Origin: Mallotus nudiflorus
Lineage: Eukaryota > Streptophyta > Magnoliopsida > Malpighiales > Euphorbiaceae
Length of the DNA stretch: 64,000 nucleotides
Reading direction: 5' to 3'
Assembly: GCA_947683625.1 (NCBI GenBank)
Contig: CANTUR010000125.1
Span: forward strand, 992,001 to 1,056,000
Both the position numbers and the translations under genes were made by a program. Below the pieces are notes generated by a model that saw nothing but the letters and a program-made list of their open reading frames with translations, had not been told where the DNA came from and made no database searches. Below, piece by piece: positions 1-12,908 of this stretch (position 1 is the first letter of the stretch; each line of letters starts with the position of its first letter).

Positions 1-1380
1 TGATGAACACAAGCATAAATGATTTGAAGCCATGTAGGATAAGATGAAGTCTCTGCGTGAGAATAAGACGTTTGAGCTAATGAAGATGCCTGAAGGTAAG
101 AGAGCTTTGAAGAATAAGTGGGTGTTCAGGATTAACCATGAAGAACATAGTCTTTAAACATAATTCAAAGCTAGACTAGTTGTAAAAGGATTTAACCAAA
201 GAAAGAGTATCGACTTTATTGAAATTTTTTCTCTAGTTGTGAAGATGACATCCATCCGTACTATGTTGGGTTTAGTAGTAAGTTTTAATTTAGAAATCGA
301 GTAAATGGATATTAAACTACATTCTTTCATGGTGATTTAAAAGAGAAAATATTTATTTATTTGTTCAAAAATTCTCTAATGATGACTTTATTGTGTTATT
401 ACTTTATGTGGATGACATGTTGATTATTAGTCGGAATGTTTCCAAAATTAACAGCTTGAAAAAGCAGTTGAGTAAGTCTTTTGCTATGAAAGACTTGAGA
501 CCGATAAATCAGATTCTTAGCATGAAGATTATTAAAGAAAGAGGCATCAAGAAGTTATGGTTATCATAAGAGAAGTATATTAAGAAGGTGCTTCAGAGGG
601 TCAATATGTACAATGCTAAAGCGGTTAGTTATTCTCTTACTAATCACTTTAGATTGACTTTTCAACAAAGGCCTTCCACTGATAAGGAGAAGGAAGAGAT
701 GAATAGAGTTCCATATGCTTCAGCTGTTGGTATGTTAATGTATGTCATGGTATGTACATAGCTAGATATTACACACTCAGTTGGAATTGTGAGTTAGTTC
801 CTTTCAATTCCTAAAAAAGAGCATTGGGCTATGGTGAAATGGATTTTCAAGTATCTTCATGAAACATCCAAAATATGATTATGTTTTGGAGATGCCAAAC
901 CTATGTTAGCTAAATACACGGATGTAGATATAGCAGGAGATGTTGATTTAAGAAAATCAACCTATAGTTACCTGATAACATTTGTAGGGAGAACTATGTC
1001 ATGGCAGTCAAAATTATAAAAATGCATTGCTTTGTCTACCACTGAAGTAAAGTTTATTACAACAACAAAAGCTTGTAACACGTTGTTATGGATGAAGAAG
1101 TTCTAAAATGAACTCAATTTTTAATAACACATATATGAGTTATTTGTGATAGTCAGAGTGCTATCCACCTTAGTAAGAATTCTTCCTTTCATTCATGATC
1201 AAAGCACATTGATGTAAGATATCACTATATGCAAAATATATTGGAGAATAAGTTATTACAACTTGAGAAAATCCATACAGATAAAAATGGATCAGAAATG
1301 TTAACAAAAACTCTACCAAGGGACAAGTTTAGATTCTGTCGAATTGGTGATGACCTCCATATAATTAAGAGGAGGAGAAT
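1..1380 (+). mobile_element. Ty1/copia remnant, RT and RNase H part of pol
   Basis: Broken reading frames give the end of a copia polyprotein: the start of the reverse transcriptase (ALKNKWVFR), the YVDDMLI catalytic motif near 408-425, the DLRPINQILSMKI region near 493-530, and the RNase H region ending near 1330. Stops and frameshifts are frequent, so it cannot encode a polyprotein. Its close relative is the complete element at 23139-28492, with which it aligns end to end. Against that copy it has lost roughly 170 bp around position 350, in the RT core. The 5' part lies outside the window. A purine-rich tract just before 1381 is the polypurine primer for plus-strand synthesis. The clade looks Tnt1/Tork-like from the RT wording, but I cannot confirm that. 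Confidence 0.85.
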
Positions 1381-2044
1381 TATTGTGGATCCCTCCTAGT
1401 GGAGCCATAAGTTTTTTAAAAAAAGTCAAAGCTTGTAGCATCAAATTCGATACTACATTTGTTGATTTTTTTAAGTTGAAAAATTAGCCAACACAATAGT
1501 TATATAAAGCCATGGCCATGGAGAAGCAAAGGCACAAGCAAGCAAGCAAAAAATGAGTGAGAGAAAAGCTTAAGTAAAGTGTGTGCTTGTACGGGTAACC
1601 AAAGTAATTTTGCTTTGATGAGTGTAAGAGAATTTTAAGGGTCTGAAAATTTTTTCTCAAATGTGAGTGACAAAATAATGAGGTAATTATTTTTGGGGTA
1701 TTTGAGAAACAATTTGAGTGCCACTATTTTGGTGATAACTTTTTTATTATATATCTCTAGTATTAATCTAAAGAATGCTCTCTCTTATATCTATTATTTT
1801 TATAGTGGAAGAATTATTCAGATTTTATCCTGTTGACGTAGCCCAACACTAAAGGTGAACCACTTTAAATTATATTAGTGTCATTTTTATTATTTATACG
1901 ATAAGTTTTACTGCCTATTTTACTCACTCTTTGGCTGGTTTAACCTCCTCCATTTATTCATTTGCTCGATTATTTTTGTAGTAATTTTTATTTTATCTTT
2001 GTGAACATTATTCCACTATGTCAACTTTGTTAATTTTTCCAACA
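1381..2044 (+). repeat. 3' LTR of the copia remnant
   Basis: This 664-bp long terminal repeat starts TATTGTGG right after the polypurine tract and ends CCAACA. It matches both LTRs of the copia element at 23139-28492 along its whole length (shared landmarks: CTCCTAGTGG near the start, the TATATAAAGCCATGGCCA promoter-like stretch, GACGTAGCCCAA near the end). The TATATAAA at about 1501-1508 is the likely TATA box. The LTR lies inside a reverse-strand UGT fragment that stops at 2045. The other side of the insertion is beyond the window, so no target duplication can be checked. Confidence 0.85.
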
Positions 2045-2597
2045 TTCACGCACTCATGCTAGTCAATGGAAGCTTATTTTCCTCTTTGTGCTTTATCTTT
2101 AACATCTTCGTTGCATAATGAAACATGTCCTATTTGCCATGATTTCCTACCTAAAAGATTTCTATGATGATTCACATAAGCTAGCTCAAGCTTATAAAAG
2201 TTGTTGATAACTACACCAAAGCTAGTTAGCTCTAATTCTATTGATGTTTTGAGAACTTGGAAAAGTCATCAAGTTCATGACCTTGTCCCTATTCTCCATA
2301 ACCTAACAATTGGTTTGCTGATAGCTTTATGTCTCCTGGAAGATTAGGCACAAGAAATGGTTATAAATCTGATGAAACTTTCTTTTGCAGCTCCTATAAT
2401 GCGATGGATGCTAAAGTGCATAAAGAAAAGAAACTAGTTCCATGAAACACAAGACTTGTAATTCCAACTTTAGAGACAGAATTAGTAGCCCAAGGAAAGA
2501 AAAAATCAGAAATAAGCCAATCAAGATTGTTTTCTCTGAGGAGTTCCTCTAGTGGTTCTTGAAGGAGAGATGAAGCAAAAATGAATTTAATCATCAT
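2045..2597 (-). pseudogene. UGT73-like glycosyltransferase fragment, N-terminal to middle part
   Basis: Read on the reverse strand from 2597, the sequence gives LLQEPLEELLREN, then DFFFPWATNS, LVFHGTSFFSLC, VSSDL, LPGDIKLSANQL, SWQIGHVSLCNED and KAQRGK, which match residues of about 100 to 265 in the intact UGT at 19770-21197. Stops and frameshifts run through it. The fragment ends abruptly at 2045, in the codons matching HECVK, where the copia LTR begins. Its 5' side joins a short LTR of another copia element near 2598. It lacks the N-terminal catalytic histidine region and the whole C-terminal UDP-sugar-binding (PSPG) motif. It is a dead relic, in opposite orientation to the other UGT copies here. 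Confidence 0.85.
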
Positions 2598-2788
2598 TTT
2601 AATAAAGAATAAAATTTAGAGGAAAAAGAGAAAAAATTCAAGGGAATATTTTTTTTATATATTCACAAAAGAGGTTACATCCCTTATATATCCTAAATAA
2701 ATCAAAGATTTAATTTTTAATTGTATACAAAGATTTAATTCCTAATATATACAATCAAATCTTTGACTTTCTGGTGCTCACCTTAACA
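2598..2788 (-). repeat. Short LTR of a reverse-strand copia element
   Basis: On the reverse strand this starts TGTTAAGGTG directly after a polypurine tract (reverse complement of 2789-2803), the classic order of copia pol, polypurine tract and 3' LTR. Inside are AT-rich near-repeats (AAAGATTTGAT and AATTAAATCTTTG). The far end next to the UGT fragment is only approximate, because no second LTR is present in the window for comparison. Confidence 0.6.
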
Positions 2789-4225
2789 CTCCCCCTCAAG
2801 TTGGTGAGTATATGTCAATCATTCCTAACTTGCCAAGTGAGCTATGTAATGTTTTTTAAGACAGCTTTTGTGAGGATGTCAGCTAGTTGAGTCTGAGAAG
2901 AAACAAACGAAAGACTAATTGTTCCTTAATTCAGAAGATCTCTTATGAAGTGTTGTCAACCTCCACATGCTTAGTTCGATCATGTTAAACTAAGTTGTTT
3001 ACAATTATTATGGTCGCCTTATTATCATAATGTAACAACATAGGCTTTGGATGATTTAGTCCCAGATCTTGAATAATTCGCTTTATCCAGAGCAACTCAC
3101 ATACACCATGGGCAATTCCTCTAAACTTAGCTTCAGCACTCAACTGTACTACAACTTTTTATTTCTTACTTCTCTAAGTGACCAAATTCTTTCTAATAAA
3201 TGTAAAGTACCTAGATGTTGATTTTCGATCAGTTTGATCTCCGGCCAAATCAACATCTATATAACTAGTAATTTCATAATCTTTATTTCTCCTCAAAAAA
3301 TAAACCTTTGCTCAGAGAAAACTTTAGATATTTTAACACTCGATATACCATACCCATATGTTCTTTACTCAGAGAATGCATGATTGACTTACATAAGCAA
3401 TATCCTACCAAGTATGAGATAAGTAAATTAATCTTCTCACTAGCTTTTGGTATTAAGGTCCGTATCATATTATTTTTTTAGAATTATTTTATTAATTCTA
3501 GAAGGATAATAAGGCTCGGTATTTGGAGTTACTAGGGGAGACAAGTTTACCTCATTATGCATATTCACAGTTTCCTCAGCTTTTGGTTTGGACTGGGAAG
3601 ATATACTATCTTGATTAGCTTCAGGTCTAAGTGAGATACTCAAATTATCTTCAATTATCTATCTAGGTGAGATGCTCAGAAGATCAGGTGCCTGATCAGG
3701 TGAGATGCTCGAAATACTTGAAACACTTAATGAGATTGCTTAACCAAGTGAGATGCTCAGAACACTCTGTGAGACACTCAAAGTGCTATCTTCAAAGATG
3801 CTCTGAATTCTCTCCCCTTGAAGAGAGCACTCAAATTGAGAGAAGAAATTATCATTTTCATGAAACTGAATATTCTGAATTACATATATCTTCTTATTAT
3901 TCGGATCATAACATTGATATCCCTTTTGTAGATCAGCATAACCAACAAAGATACACTAAATAGCTCGAGGAGCTAATCTACTGAGTACCTGATGAACATA
4001 TGTCAAGCATCTAAAGATTCAAGGCTCAATATTATTTAGAGGAGGAGATGAGACAAGTTCCTAAAGTTTTTAAAGAGGAATTTTGAAACCGAGTACTCTT
4101 GATAGAGTTCGGTTTATGAGATATGTCATGGATCGAATAGCCTCTCCCCAATATTCTCGAGGAACATTCATGTCAAACAATGATGCTCGGATGACTTCTA
4201 ATAACTACCAATTTTTTTGTTATGC
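2789..4225 (-). mobile_element. Ty1/copia pol remnant (integrase end, RT, RNase H), part 1
   Basis: Reverse-strand relic of a copia polyprotein. Near 4100-4225 it reads as the end of the integrase region (FWGEAIRSMTYLINR) and near 3860-3990 as the hinge (CIFVGYADLQKGYQCYDP). Near 3300-3400 comes the RNase H lead (MHSLSKEHMGMVYRVLKYLK), and it ends at a polypurine tract by 2789. Large parts of the RT are missing. The hinge at 3630-3810 contains a degenerate repeat of GTGAGATGCTCAGA. The element continues at 7622 after a solo-LTR insertion. Many stops make it non-functional. Confidence 0.8.
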
Positions 4226-4230
4226 TATAC
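4226..4230. repeat. Target-site duplication TATAC, left copy
   Basis: TATAC directly before the solo LTR is repeated at 7617-7621 directly after it. This is the 5-bp duplication expected for gypsy integrase. Confidence 0.85.
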
Positions 4231-7094
4231 TGTCATGACCCAAACCAAGGCCCATGACTGGCGCTAAGGAATGAGAATTCTTTCGAATCCGGAACCTGTA
4301 GCAAGCTTTGAAATAATAAAAACACACAATAAATGAAATAAAAAAATTAAAATACATCAAAATTTAAATCTCAATAATTATGTACTAATTAATCTCCTCA
4401 TATCATAAAATAAAATATTACAATATTTAGAGACATGTCTCTCTGAATTAAAATCAACATACATAAATACAAAGTACAACATTCGACTAATATAAATACA
4501 ACTACTGCAGTTTTCTATAATACAATAATAAATAATTAAGTAAATAATTTACATAATAAAGCCGGGGTAAAAGAAATCCGACGAATAGGTCTATTGCTAA
4601 GGTCTGATGAAGAAGACTTTCCTGTAAAAATATTAACGGAGGGGAGTCAGACCTCACTGAGTGAATTGTTATAATATATATACACACATTACTAAATGAC
4701 AAATGCAAACAATTATATGTATATAATAAATATACATATAGGCATGTACACACAGATGCTGAAAATCATTTATATATATAATACTGAAAAACATCAGTTT
4801 ATGAAGGATCAAATAGAACCCTAAGTGATCGCAACCTCAATTGGCATTATAAATCACTCTAGCCATACTGACTCACTTAATTCTAAGTAAATTCACTTAA
4901 TCCAACTGGACAGTAGACTGGCCCTAAGACACTAAGTCGACCGAGCTCCAGCAGTCTAACGGTTAGTGTGCTTGGCCCCAAGACACTTGGTCAACCAAGC
5001 TCCAGCAATCACACCATCAATCACATCAATCTCAATCATATCAATCATGTCATATTTCCTCAAATAAGTTAGTAATTCAACTTACAATCTATCACACCGG
5101 TACGTACTCGGTCTTAGTGTTGCCCACTAGGAAGCACGTTCTATCGATATCCTTCATTTAAAATAAAACATACATTCAAGTAACAAATAATGTATAAAGT
5201 CATTCATAATAATCAAATAAACCATATATATACCAAAAATATACCTAAAATAAACTAAGTATATTTCAAGTATATATATGTAAAATAAATTCAATTAAAA
5301 TATGAAATATACTCAAAATAAACCAATAATATACTTAAAAATAATTTGAATATAAATCGAAGGTAAATCCTGCATTTATTTTAAAATATACCAAGAATAT
5401 ACTAAAAATATACTCAAGTATTTAATAAAACAATTATGCATAATCATATATTTAAAACATGTATTTCTAAAGCATGCAACCTAAAGCAATTTATATATAT
5501 AATAATAACTCACAGGGATGCGCTCCATGAGACTGGTCCGACAGGCCTACTCTGCTAGATTTCAGTCTCAACGCAACTAAACAATAAAAACGATCACGAA
5601 ATTAGAATAAATATAACTTAGACTTCTAAAGACTTGATCTATAATTATAAAATACAAATAGACACATAATAGGAATTAGATCCGATGTCACGTTTTACGA
5701 GAATTCTATCAAAAATTCGACAGAACCTCCTTTGTAAAATGGACATCTCTCTACTAAAAAGTAGAGTCGGTCCTGTAAAAAAAATACACTTCTTTCGGAA
5801 TTCACACAAATCCTCGATTGGAATCCCGAATTATAAAGTTCCCCAACCGAAATCCACAATTCACCACGATACAAATAATACACTAAAATATATTAAAAAT
5901 CAATAAATACCATAAATGCCCTCCAAATATCAAAATATATTATATTTAACATTAAAACACCAAAATAATTATTTTACCAATAATTACTTAAAAACCCTAA
6001 ATAATAATATAATATTATTAAAAATCCCTTTTCCAATAATTACACAAATAATAATAAAAACTCATTTTATAATTCCAAATAACTTAATTAGTCCAAATAC
6101 ATATTAAAATTACTAAAAATCCATTTTATTACAACAATAGTATATTATATATTATTTGAAAATAATTTTCAAAAATTATTATTAATTAATAAATAATTTA
6201 TAAAAATCATTTTAATACCTCAAATATTATAAAAATCAATTAAACATAATATTTAACTAAAATTACCACCAAATTACCAAATTAACCCTAATATTCAAAA
6301 ATTCACATAATATACTAACAATACTCAAAAATTCAATAAAAATTATATAAATACACAAAAATTATTTTCTCAACATATATCTTAATAATATCAACAAATA
6401 CATATATTTAACCTAATTTTTCAAAATTGACATAAACCTAAAATAATTATAAAAATTATATAAAAATCACAAAAATTAAAAAATCAACTCTCAAAATTAA
6501 TAATATCTACTAATAACACCAAAAAACACAATTTCATAATTTATATAATTAATTTGTGAAAATTAACAAAATAATAATAAAATATTCAAAAATTCACAAA
6601 AATCAAAATAATTTCCAAAAATCAAAAAAATATATATAGAGATGTAGATTGAGCTTCTAGGAACAATATTTGTTAAGGAAGATTGATTGGATCAAACGAA
6701 ATCAACCTAAAAAAAATTATGAAACCCAAATGTTCAAAACCAAAAATTCAAGAAACAGTAAAAATGGAGGGATTAGAGCTTAAACCGAAGCTCGGATCGA
6801 GTTCACCGAAGCTTGAGAAGCTCAAGGACATTGGAAACGCGAAGAACTACGGCCGGACGAAGGAGGAACGACGCCGAAAGCTTTTGTCAACCCTACTGCT
6901 GTTTCTACTTGTCAATGCTGCCAGAGAAGAAAAAGGAGGATGGCGGAGTTGCTAGCTAACAGAGGGTGGTCCGGCGAGCTGAATGGAGAGGCACATCGAC
7001 GGTAGGGGCTTGGACGGCAGCGTGATGGAGGGTGATGGCTCGGGTGGTTTACGGGGGAGGAAGGATATGTGTATGTGTTTGATTTTTGGAAAGT

Positions 7095-7136
<42 letters not shown>

Positions 7137-7616
7137 ACAATATAATATTATTATATTAGTCTAGTTTATACATAAAAAATCCTCCACTAACTATATACAT
7201 ATATATATATACACACATAAAATAATAATGATAACCCTAATATATGTGTTTATGAATATTCATAATAACACATAATATAATCATGAAACAATGCCTTTTA
7301 ATAAAAATAGTAACAATAATAATAATAATAATAATCATCATCATAATAATAATAAAAATAAACAATATCATTGTTAAAAATAATCTTAGTACCTAAATAG
7401 GATTATTAAAATAATTCTTAAAGTAATAAATATAATGTAAATAAATTCCTAAAATAATAGGTTTTAAAATAAATATTTACATAGAAAATTTTGATTAAAC
7501 ATGAAATAATGAATATTAATCACAAGATAGTAAAATAATCAAATATAGTTTTAAATTTTATTAATGTTGCATATCCTGATTTAAATTAAAATAATTTAAA
7601 AACTAGGGTTATTACA
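4231..7616 (-). mobile_element. Solo LTR of a Ty3/gypsy chromovirus, about 3.4 kb
   Basis: It starts TGTCATGACCC and ends GGGTTATTACA on the plus strand, so in element orientation it runs from TGTAATAACCC to GGGTCATGACA on the minus strand. Both ends are flanked by TATAC. There is no internal coding DNA, so it is a solo LTR left by recombination between two LTRs. Orientation is set by the copy at 31510-33369, which adjoins its pol gene. Landmarks shared by all copies are the GGACAGTAGACTGG/GACACTAAGTC motif block near 4910-5020, the CACTAGGAAGCACG block near 5125, a GC-rich leader near 6780-7070 and a TA microsatellite near 7098-7130. It sits inside the reverse-strand copia pol relic. Confidence 0.9.
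7095..7133. repeat. TA dinucleotide microsatellite inside the LTR
   Basis: A run of about 18 AT/TA units at the TATA-box-like position upstream (in element orientation) of the GC-rich leader. Equivalent runs occur in the other long LTR copies. Confidence 0.9.
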
Positions 7617-7621
7617 TATAC

Positions 7622-9440
7622 TATTATGTTGGGGAGTATTGGTGTAAGAAGTTTAGTGGTGAATACCATGCTCATGACAAAATTCTTTAAGAGCCGAGTT
7701 AAGATACTCCCTACTATTTCTAGATTACAAGACTCGAATTTTACTCTCGTATTGTGTGGCCACCATTTTGTACAGGTCCTAGAAGGTAAAGCACATATCT
7801 TCCTTGTTTGAAAGTAGAGATACCCATGTCATCCAAGTATATTCATCAATAAATGTTACAAAATATTTAGCACCATATAGAGTAGGAATCTAAGTAGATC
7901 CCCATACATGAAAATGAATGGTTTTATTATGACTCAGTACATATGAAATTTGGTGGCCCTTTGTTAATTCATAAATATCACATTTGAATTCAGAGTCTAT
8001 GATACCCAAAAATAATTCTAGCTTTATTTGTCTAAGATAATTAAAAAGAAAGATGTCCAAGATGATGATGCCATAAAATGACTTAGTATTTATCCGAGCG
8101 ACTTGTACCAACACTATTGACTTGACTTGATTTCTGACTCAAATCACCATGCAAATCAAGATAGTACAACTTTCCACATTTAACACCAGAGCCAAGAATT
8201 TGGTGCATTGTAATGTTATAAAATAAACAATAGTTAAGCCAAAATTTGACAGTGCAATTTAAGGTTCCAGTGATTTGGCCAACAAATAGTAGATTACAAG
8301 AAAGAAATGGAACAATAAGAACAAAATCTGGATTAAGAGAGTCATAATTAGATATTGATCCTTCATGAGTGACAGGTGTTATTCCTCTATTAGCAGTTAG
8401 GATATTTTATTAGGTTGATGGTTGAATGGATGTAAGATAATGGGTGGAATTTGTCATATGATCAGTAGCACATGTATCAATAATCCATGTATTATTTCGA
8501 GTAAGATTTGTCACATATGATGTTTCATCAAGATTGCCACTTGGTTTAGTGACACTAAAGGTGGTAATTACAGCTTTTCATAGCTTCTTACAAGGCTTTC
8601 TATTAAAATCTCACTATTCTGGATAGCCCACAATTTCATAGCACTTTTTCTTAAAATGTCAAACTTCACCACAATGAGTACATATTTATGTACTGGACTT
8701 ACCTGGTATTTTTTCCTTTAAACTATGGGCGAGTTAGAGCCACTATAAGTATTGCATGGTCTGGTTGAATCTTCAGCTCCTCCATCATCTATCGCTGGTT
8801 GTGATCCTTATACACATATACATTACTAGACTTGAGATCAAGAGATGGATCCTTCTGTAGTATTTTACTATGAGCATTATTAAATTCCAAGTCAATTCTA
8901 GCTAATAAAATATGTGTTCAAAGCCGAGTAATATGCTTATGGAGTGATACTACTCCATTAACATCCTCCTCTTAAGCACTCATTCGGGCATCAATCTCTT
9001 GAAATATCCCAACTAGCTCATTGTAGTATGTAGGTAATGGCCTACCACTCTGACGAGTAGTAAATGATTTTTGGTTTAATTCAAATAATTGGGTTTCATT
9101 ATATTCATCATAAAAGGTTTTTGAGACAGCATCTCATATATCCTTTGTTGTTTGAAGATGTATGAATCTCTGCATCAATGTTGGACTCGTGGAATCAATA
9201 AGTCAACTTTTAACTCGGTTATTATCAATAAGCCAAGTCTTCAAAGCTTTATCTCTTGCTGGTGGTTTTGGCATTGTGCCAGTAAAAAAATCATATTTAT
9301 TTCTAACTCTAATCCACATCTCCATGAGTTGTGACCATAGAGGATAGTTCATATCATCAAGTATAATTCCAGTAGAAAAGGAGAATTATCTTGAAGAGTT
9401 TGAATGAGAGTGGGTGTTCCATAGGATACAATAGATGTGT
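7622..9440 (-). mobile_element. Ty1/copia gag-protease-integrase remnant, part 2
   Basis: Continues the copia element interrupted at 4226. Reading leftward from 9440, the gag region gives TPTLIQTLQDNSPF, LWSQLMEMW-like text and NETQLFELNQKSF (UBN2-type gag). The zinc knuckle near 8650-8690 is C-THC-GEV*H-FKKKC. The protease near 8480-8500 reads WIIDTCATDHMT, where the normal motif has DTGA. The integrase lead LWHHHLGHLSF appears near 8070. Both tryptophans after GYPE in the zinc-knuckle region are now stop codons. No 5' LTR or primer-binding site is visible: gag abuts a UGT relic at about 9441, so the 5' end is deleted. Confidence 0.85.
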
Positions 9441-9964
9441 TTTCAATGGGTTTTCAAGGAAAACAAGAATCTTGAAGATGATAATCAAGATTGGTTACCA
9501 GAAGGATTTGAGTGAAGAATTGAAGGCAAAGGACTAATCATATCAAGTTGGGCACCACAAGTATTGATTCTTGATCATGAAGCAATAGGAGGATTTATTA
9601 CGCATTGCGGATGGAATTCAACACTTGAAGCAATAATTGCTAGAGTGTCAATGGTCGCTTGGCCTGTTGGAGCTGAGCAATTCTAAAATGAGAAGTTAGT
9701 GACACAAGTGCTGAAAATTGGTGTCAGCGTTGGTGTTCGACTATGGGCATTGTATGGAGATAGCATTAAGAGTGAACGTATAGAGAAGGCGATCATTAGA
9801 GTAATGGAGGGCGCAGAAGCTGAAGATTGAGAAGCAAAGCAAAGAAACTTGGAAAGATGGCAAGGGAGGCTGTTAAAGATGGTGGATCTTCCTTCATTTA
9901 TCTTAATGCTTTGATTCATGAACTTAAGTCCAACTACCATCAACGAAATTTGAGTGATTATTAG
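9441..9964 (+). pseudogene. UGT73-like glycosyltransferase, C-terminal fragment
   Basis: The translation begins at QWVFKENKN and continues through DWLPEGFE* and the PSPG motif (WAPQVLILDHEAIGGF, then THCGWNSTLEA) to NEKLVTQVLKIGVSVGV. It has an in-frame TGA after GFE and a TAA in AEQF*NEK. A one-base loss near 9829 shifts the frame; in the restored frame the tail reads KMAREAVKDGGSSF and ends at a stop at 9962-9964. The N-terminal 300 or so residues are missing and copia gag sequence lies directly upstream. The PSPG aspect (WGG context, HCGWNS, terminal E-Q) is still recognisable. Non-functional. Confidence 0.88.
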
Positions 9965-12818
9965 TCACTTGTTTGCATTGAAACAAATGAAATTTGATTG
10001 AATTAGACTTTTTTTTTTCTTGTATTTAAAATGAACGTGCTGAAAATAACAATTCAATTAATCAATATTTGTTCGTTGGTTCAAATGTTGAAAATTTTTG
10101 ATTCGTCATGAATTTGAGTCTTACATAAAAGATAGTTATTAAAAACTTTACCATCTTTATGGAGTCGGCAAAAATCAGGTGCATCAAATATGACAAAAAG
10201 AAGATTCGGACACAAAAAAAAAATAGAAATAACAATTCAGTTTTGTCCTCTAGACATGACATGCTATGATCAAGCAAATGTATATGAAACTGGTGGGTAG
10301 CAACTAATGGCCAGGCAAACCAAATCTGAAGAGATTCCAGGCAATCTCAGAAATTTCGAAATGTACATATTTGTGGTTCACTTATTTGTTAGTGATAGTG
10401 TCTTCAAGAGCAAGGTTTAATTCCATAATATACTATAATGCATTTGGCCAAAACTGATGCATGTAGATCATGTCTTTTTCCAATTTTTTTGTTTGTGGAC
10501 TCAACTGCATACAATATAAATCCATTTATATATAGAAGACAAAATTCATTTTATGAGGAGTATTGGGTAGTCAATTAAATTTTGAAAATTTTTAATAAAA
10601 AAATATAAAATATACTAATATTTGATTTGTGAGGGGTAATGATCACTTTTCGCCCTCCCAAATTCCGCCTCTTGCTGTTTGTTTCATCCACTAACTCACG
10701 GACTTCCGTCACCTTATCTTTATAGGACCTATAAATAATTTTATTGAAAAGAGTAGAGTTTAAATTTTTTATTTTTTTTTTGTGTTGAAAATTACTAATC
10801 TTTATAGTTAAAAAAAAATTAAGGGAAGAAAAGATATTATACTCTATGAGAATGAGTTACTATAGTAGCAGGTGCCATGTGGGTAGTGAGTCATCCGAGT
10901 GTAGAGTATCATATAAATGGTTTCTACTCAAACAACTGCGATGATAATCCAAAAACTATTTTTTATAATGTCCCAAAAGTTCAATTTCTTAGGAAACTCT
11001 CAATGTAGACCATCTGATTTTTTTTTTATTTTTTATTTTTTGGACATTAGACCATTTGATTTCTAATCGGTTAATTATGTATGTTAGTTGATGTGAATTG
11101 ATGATGCGCTTACTCTGCTAAGCATCCTACTGATTCACTAATCAATTTTTTTAAGTTCCGATAAATCATTGACTTGTTTCCCTATTATCAAGATTGTTTC
11201 CTTATTAGTAAGTACAATATTAATAAAAGTAAACAACTAAACAATTAATAAAACTTTAAATGATATATATATTTTTTATATCAGATGTATTCGGTATCTA
11301 ATATTTCGTAGGATCTAATTAATTCAAATTAGATTCGAAAAAGTTCTTCAAAGATGGTAAAAGTCTATTTCAAGAGTTTAAAATAATTACGTATTTAGAA
11401 TTAGAACCTAAAACCTCTAGCTAATTTGAAAGAATTTTTTACTAACTCATCTACATTATCTTAGATAAACTTTAAATTATATTTTTAGTTAGTCTCAACT
11501 TGAGAATTCTGTTAAAATTGAACTGACTTTTACTAATTTTTTAAAATTTTAAAAATAATTCTTATACATTAATCTTTCAAACCTTGTTAATAAATGAAAT
11601 AAAAAATTTTAATGTACTAATAAATTATATATGATTATTATATATAGTATCATTTAATTTTTTTTCTTCAAATTCAAGTGTTATATTATCATTTTTGTTT
11701 ATTTAAATAAAATTTTTTACTTCATTAAATTTATATAAAGCAACATATCTAATTCAAGTGTAATCTAAACAACATAGAATTTATTTAAAAATAAAAAATA
11801 AATTTATAACTTTATTTGATTTGAAAAGTACATGAACCTAGAAAAAAATATATTGCTTATAGACTATTATTTTTATGAGTTAATACTTTAATAATTTATT
11901 TATTAACTAATATTTCTTCAATTAATGATTTTTTTCCTGACAGGATTCTAATTAAGGTTGATAACTTATAGAATGTATATTGTATAATATATGAAATTTT
12001 ATAAATATCCTCAAGATTTTTACCATTTATACTTTTTTATATTGTCACTTTCACCGATTTCCTATGTAGAACTAACTAATTATGATAAATGTTATGTTAA
12101 TTATAAAATCAAAAAATATTAATGGTATATATATCTACTAAATTTTCGATCTATTTATCATATTAAACTATTTATTATCATATAAAAGATTTCAATTCTG
12201 CAATATAAAAGAATGCACAAAGTATATTTATAAAAAATTATTGTCACTGAGTCTTTTTTTTTTTTTAAAGATGACAGATTCAAATTTCACAATTGGTGAT
12301 ATTCAAAGCTTAATTTAAAAGGGAAAATAGAAAAATTTAATGCAAGAAAAAGTAAAATTCCACTGAAAATATTACCATTAAGCAACAAAGCAAGTCAAAT
12401 ACACTTAATCAAAATCAGCAATTAAAGCAAGTAAATCCATAATAGATAGAAACTAGATTTTCTTTTGCACTCACTGTTGGATTCTCCATGAATGAAGAAA
12501 ATATCCCAACACAGAGATCTGCATGCCATTTACTTGGCTTAATTCATTGTATTAATTCATTGTACTAAATTTCACCTTCACTAATCTTCCTTCTTTGCAT
12601 GGAAATGTTTCAGATACTGTTTCTAAAATTTGCTTTTTGTCTCTAAAGAATCAGTCTTTTTAGATTCTTTTAATCAGATAAAAGACATTAAATGTGATAA
12701 ATACAATGATGATATGCATGTACTCAGTGCTCTATACTGCAAAATTCTATCCAAATCAAGAAAAATCAAACTTTTCTTCTACGTTAACACGTGCCCTTTT
12801 CTTCTCTACTGTGTCAAT
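9965..12818. other. AT-rich intergenic DNA, no gene recognised
   Basis: About 2.85 kb of AT-rich sequence with frequent stops in all frames. I see no conserved protein motif, tRNA or clear transposon ends. A short less AT-rich patch lies near 10640-10720. The last part (about 12400-12818) is the 5' flank of the UGT pseudogene and may hold relics of its promoter. Confidence 0.5.
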
Positions 12819-12829
12819 ATATATATATT
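12816..12829 (+). promoter_or_regulatory. Candidate TATA box of the UGT pseudogene
   Basis: CAATATATATATATT lies about 80 bp upstream of the ATG at 12909, a usual TATA-to-start distance for a plant gene with a short leader. Inference from position and composition only. Confidence 0.4.
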
Positions 12830-12908
12830 TGGTCACCAATCCTGTTCTTCTCCATTATCATCATTTTGTTTTTAATCTTCTGATAGAGAATTTAGTTTTC
12901 TTTGTATA

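Noticed and set aside
3667..3963. 98-residue plus-strand open frame with a repeated sequence
   Set aside because: It is antisense to the copia hinge region, and its repeats come from the degenerate GTGAGATGCTCAGA words. No independent coding evidence.
5685..6107. Small open frames in an AT-rich stretch
   Set aside because: They lie inside the 4231-7616 LTR and are not conserved in frame between LTR copies.
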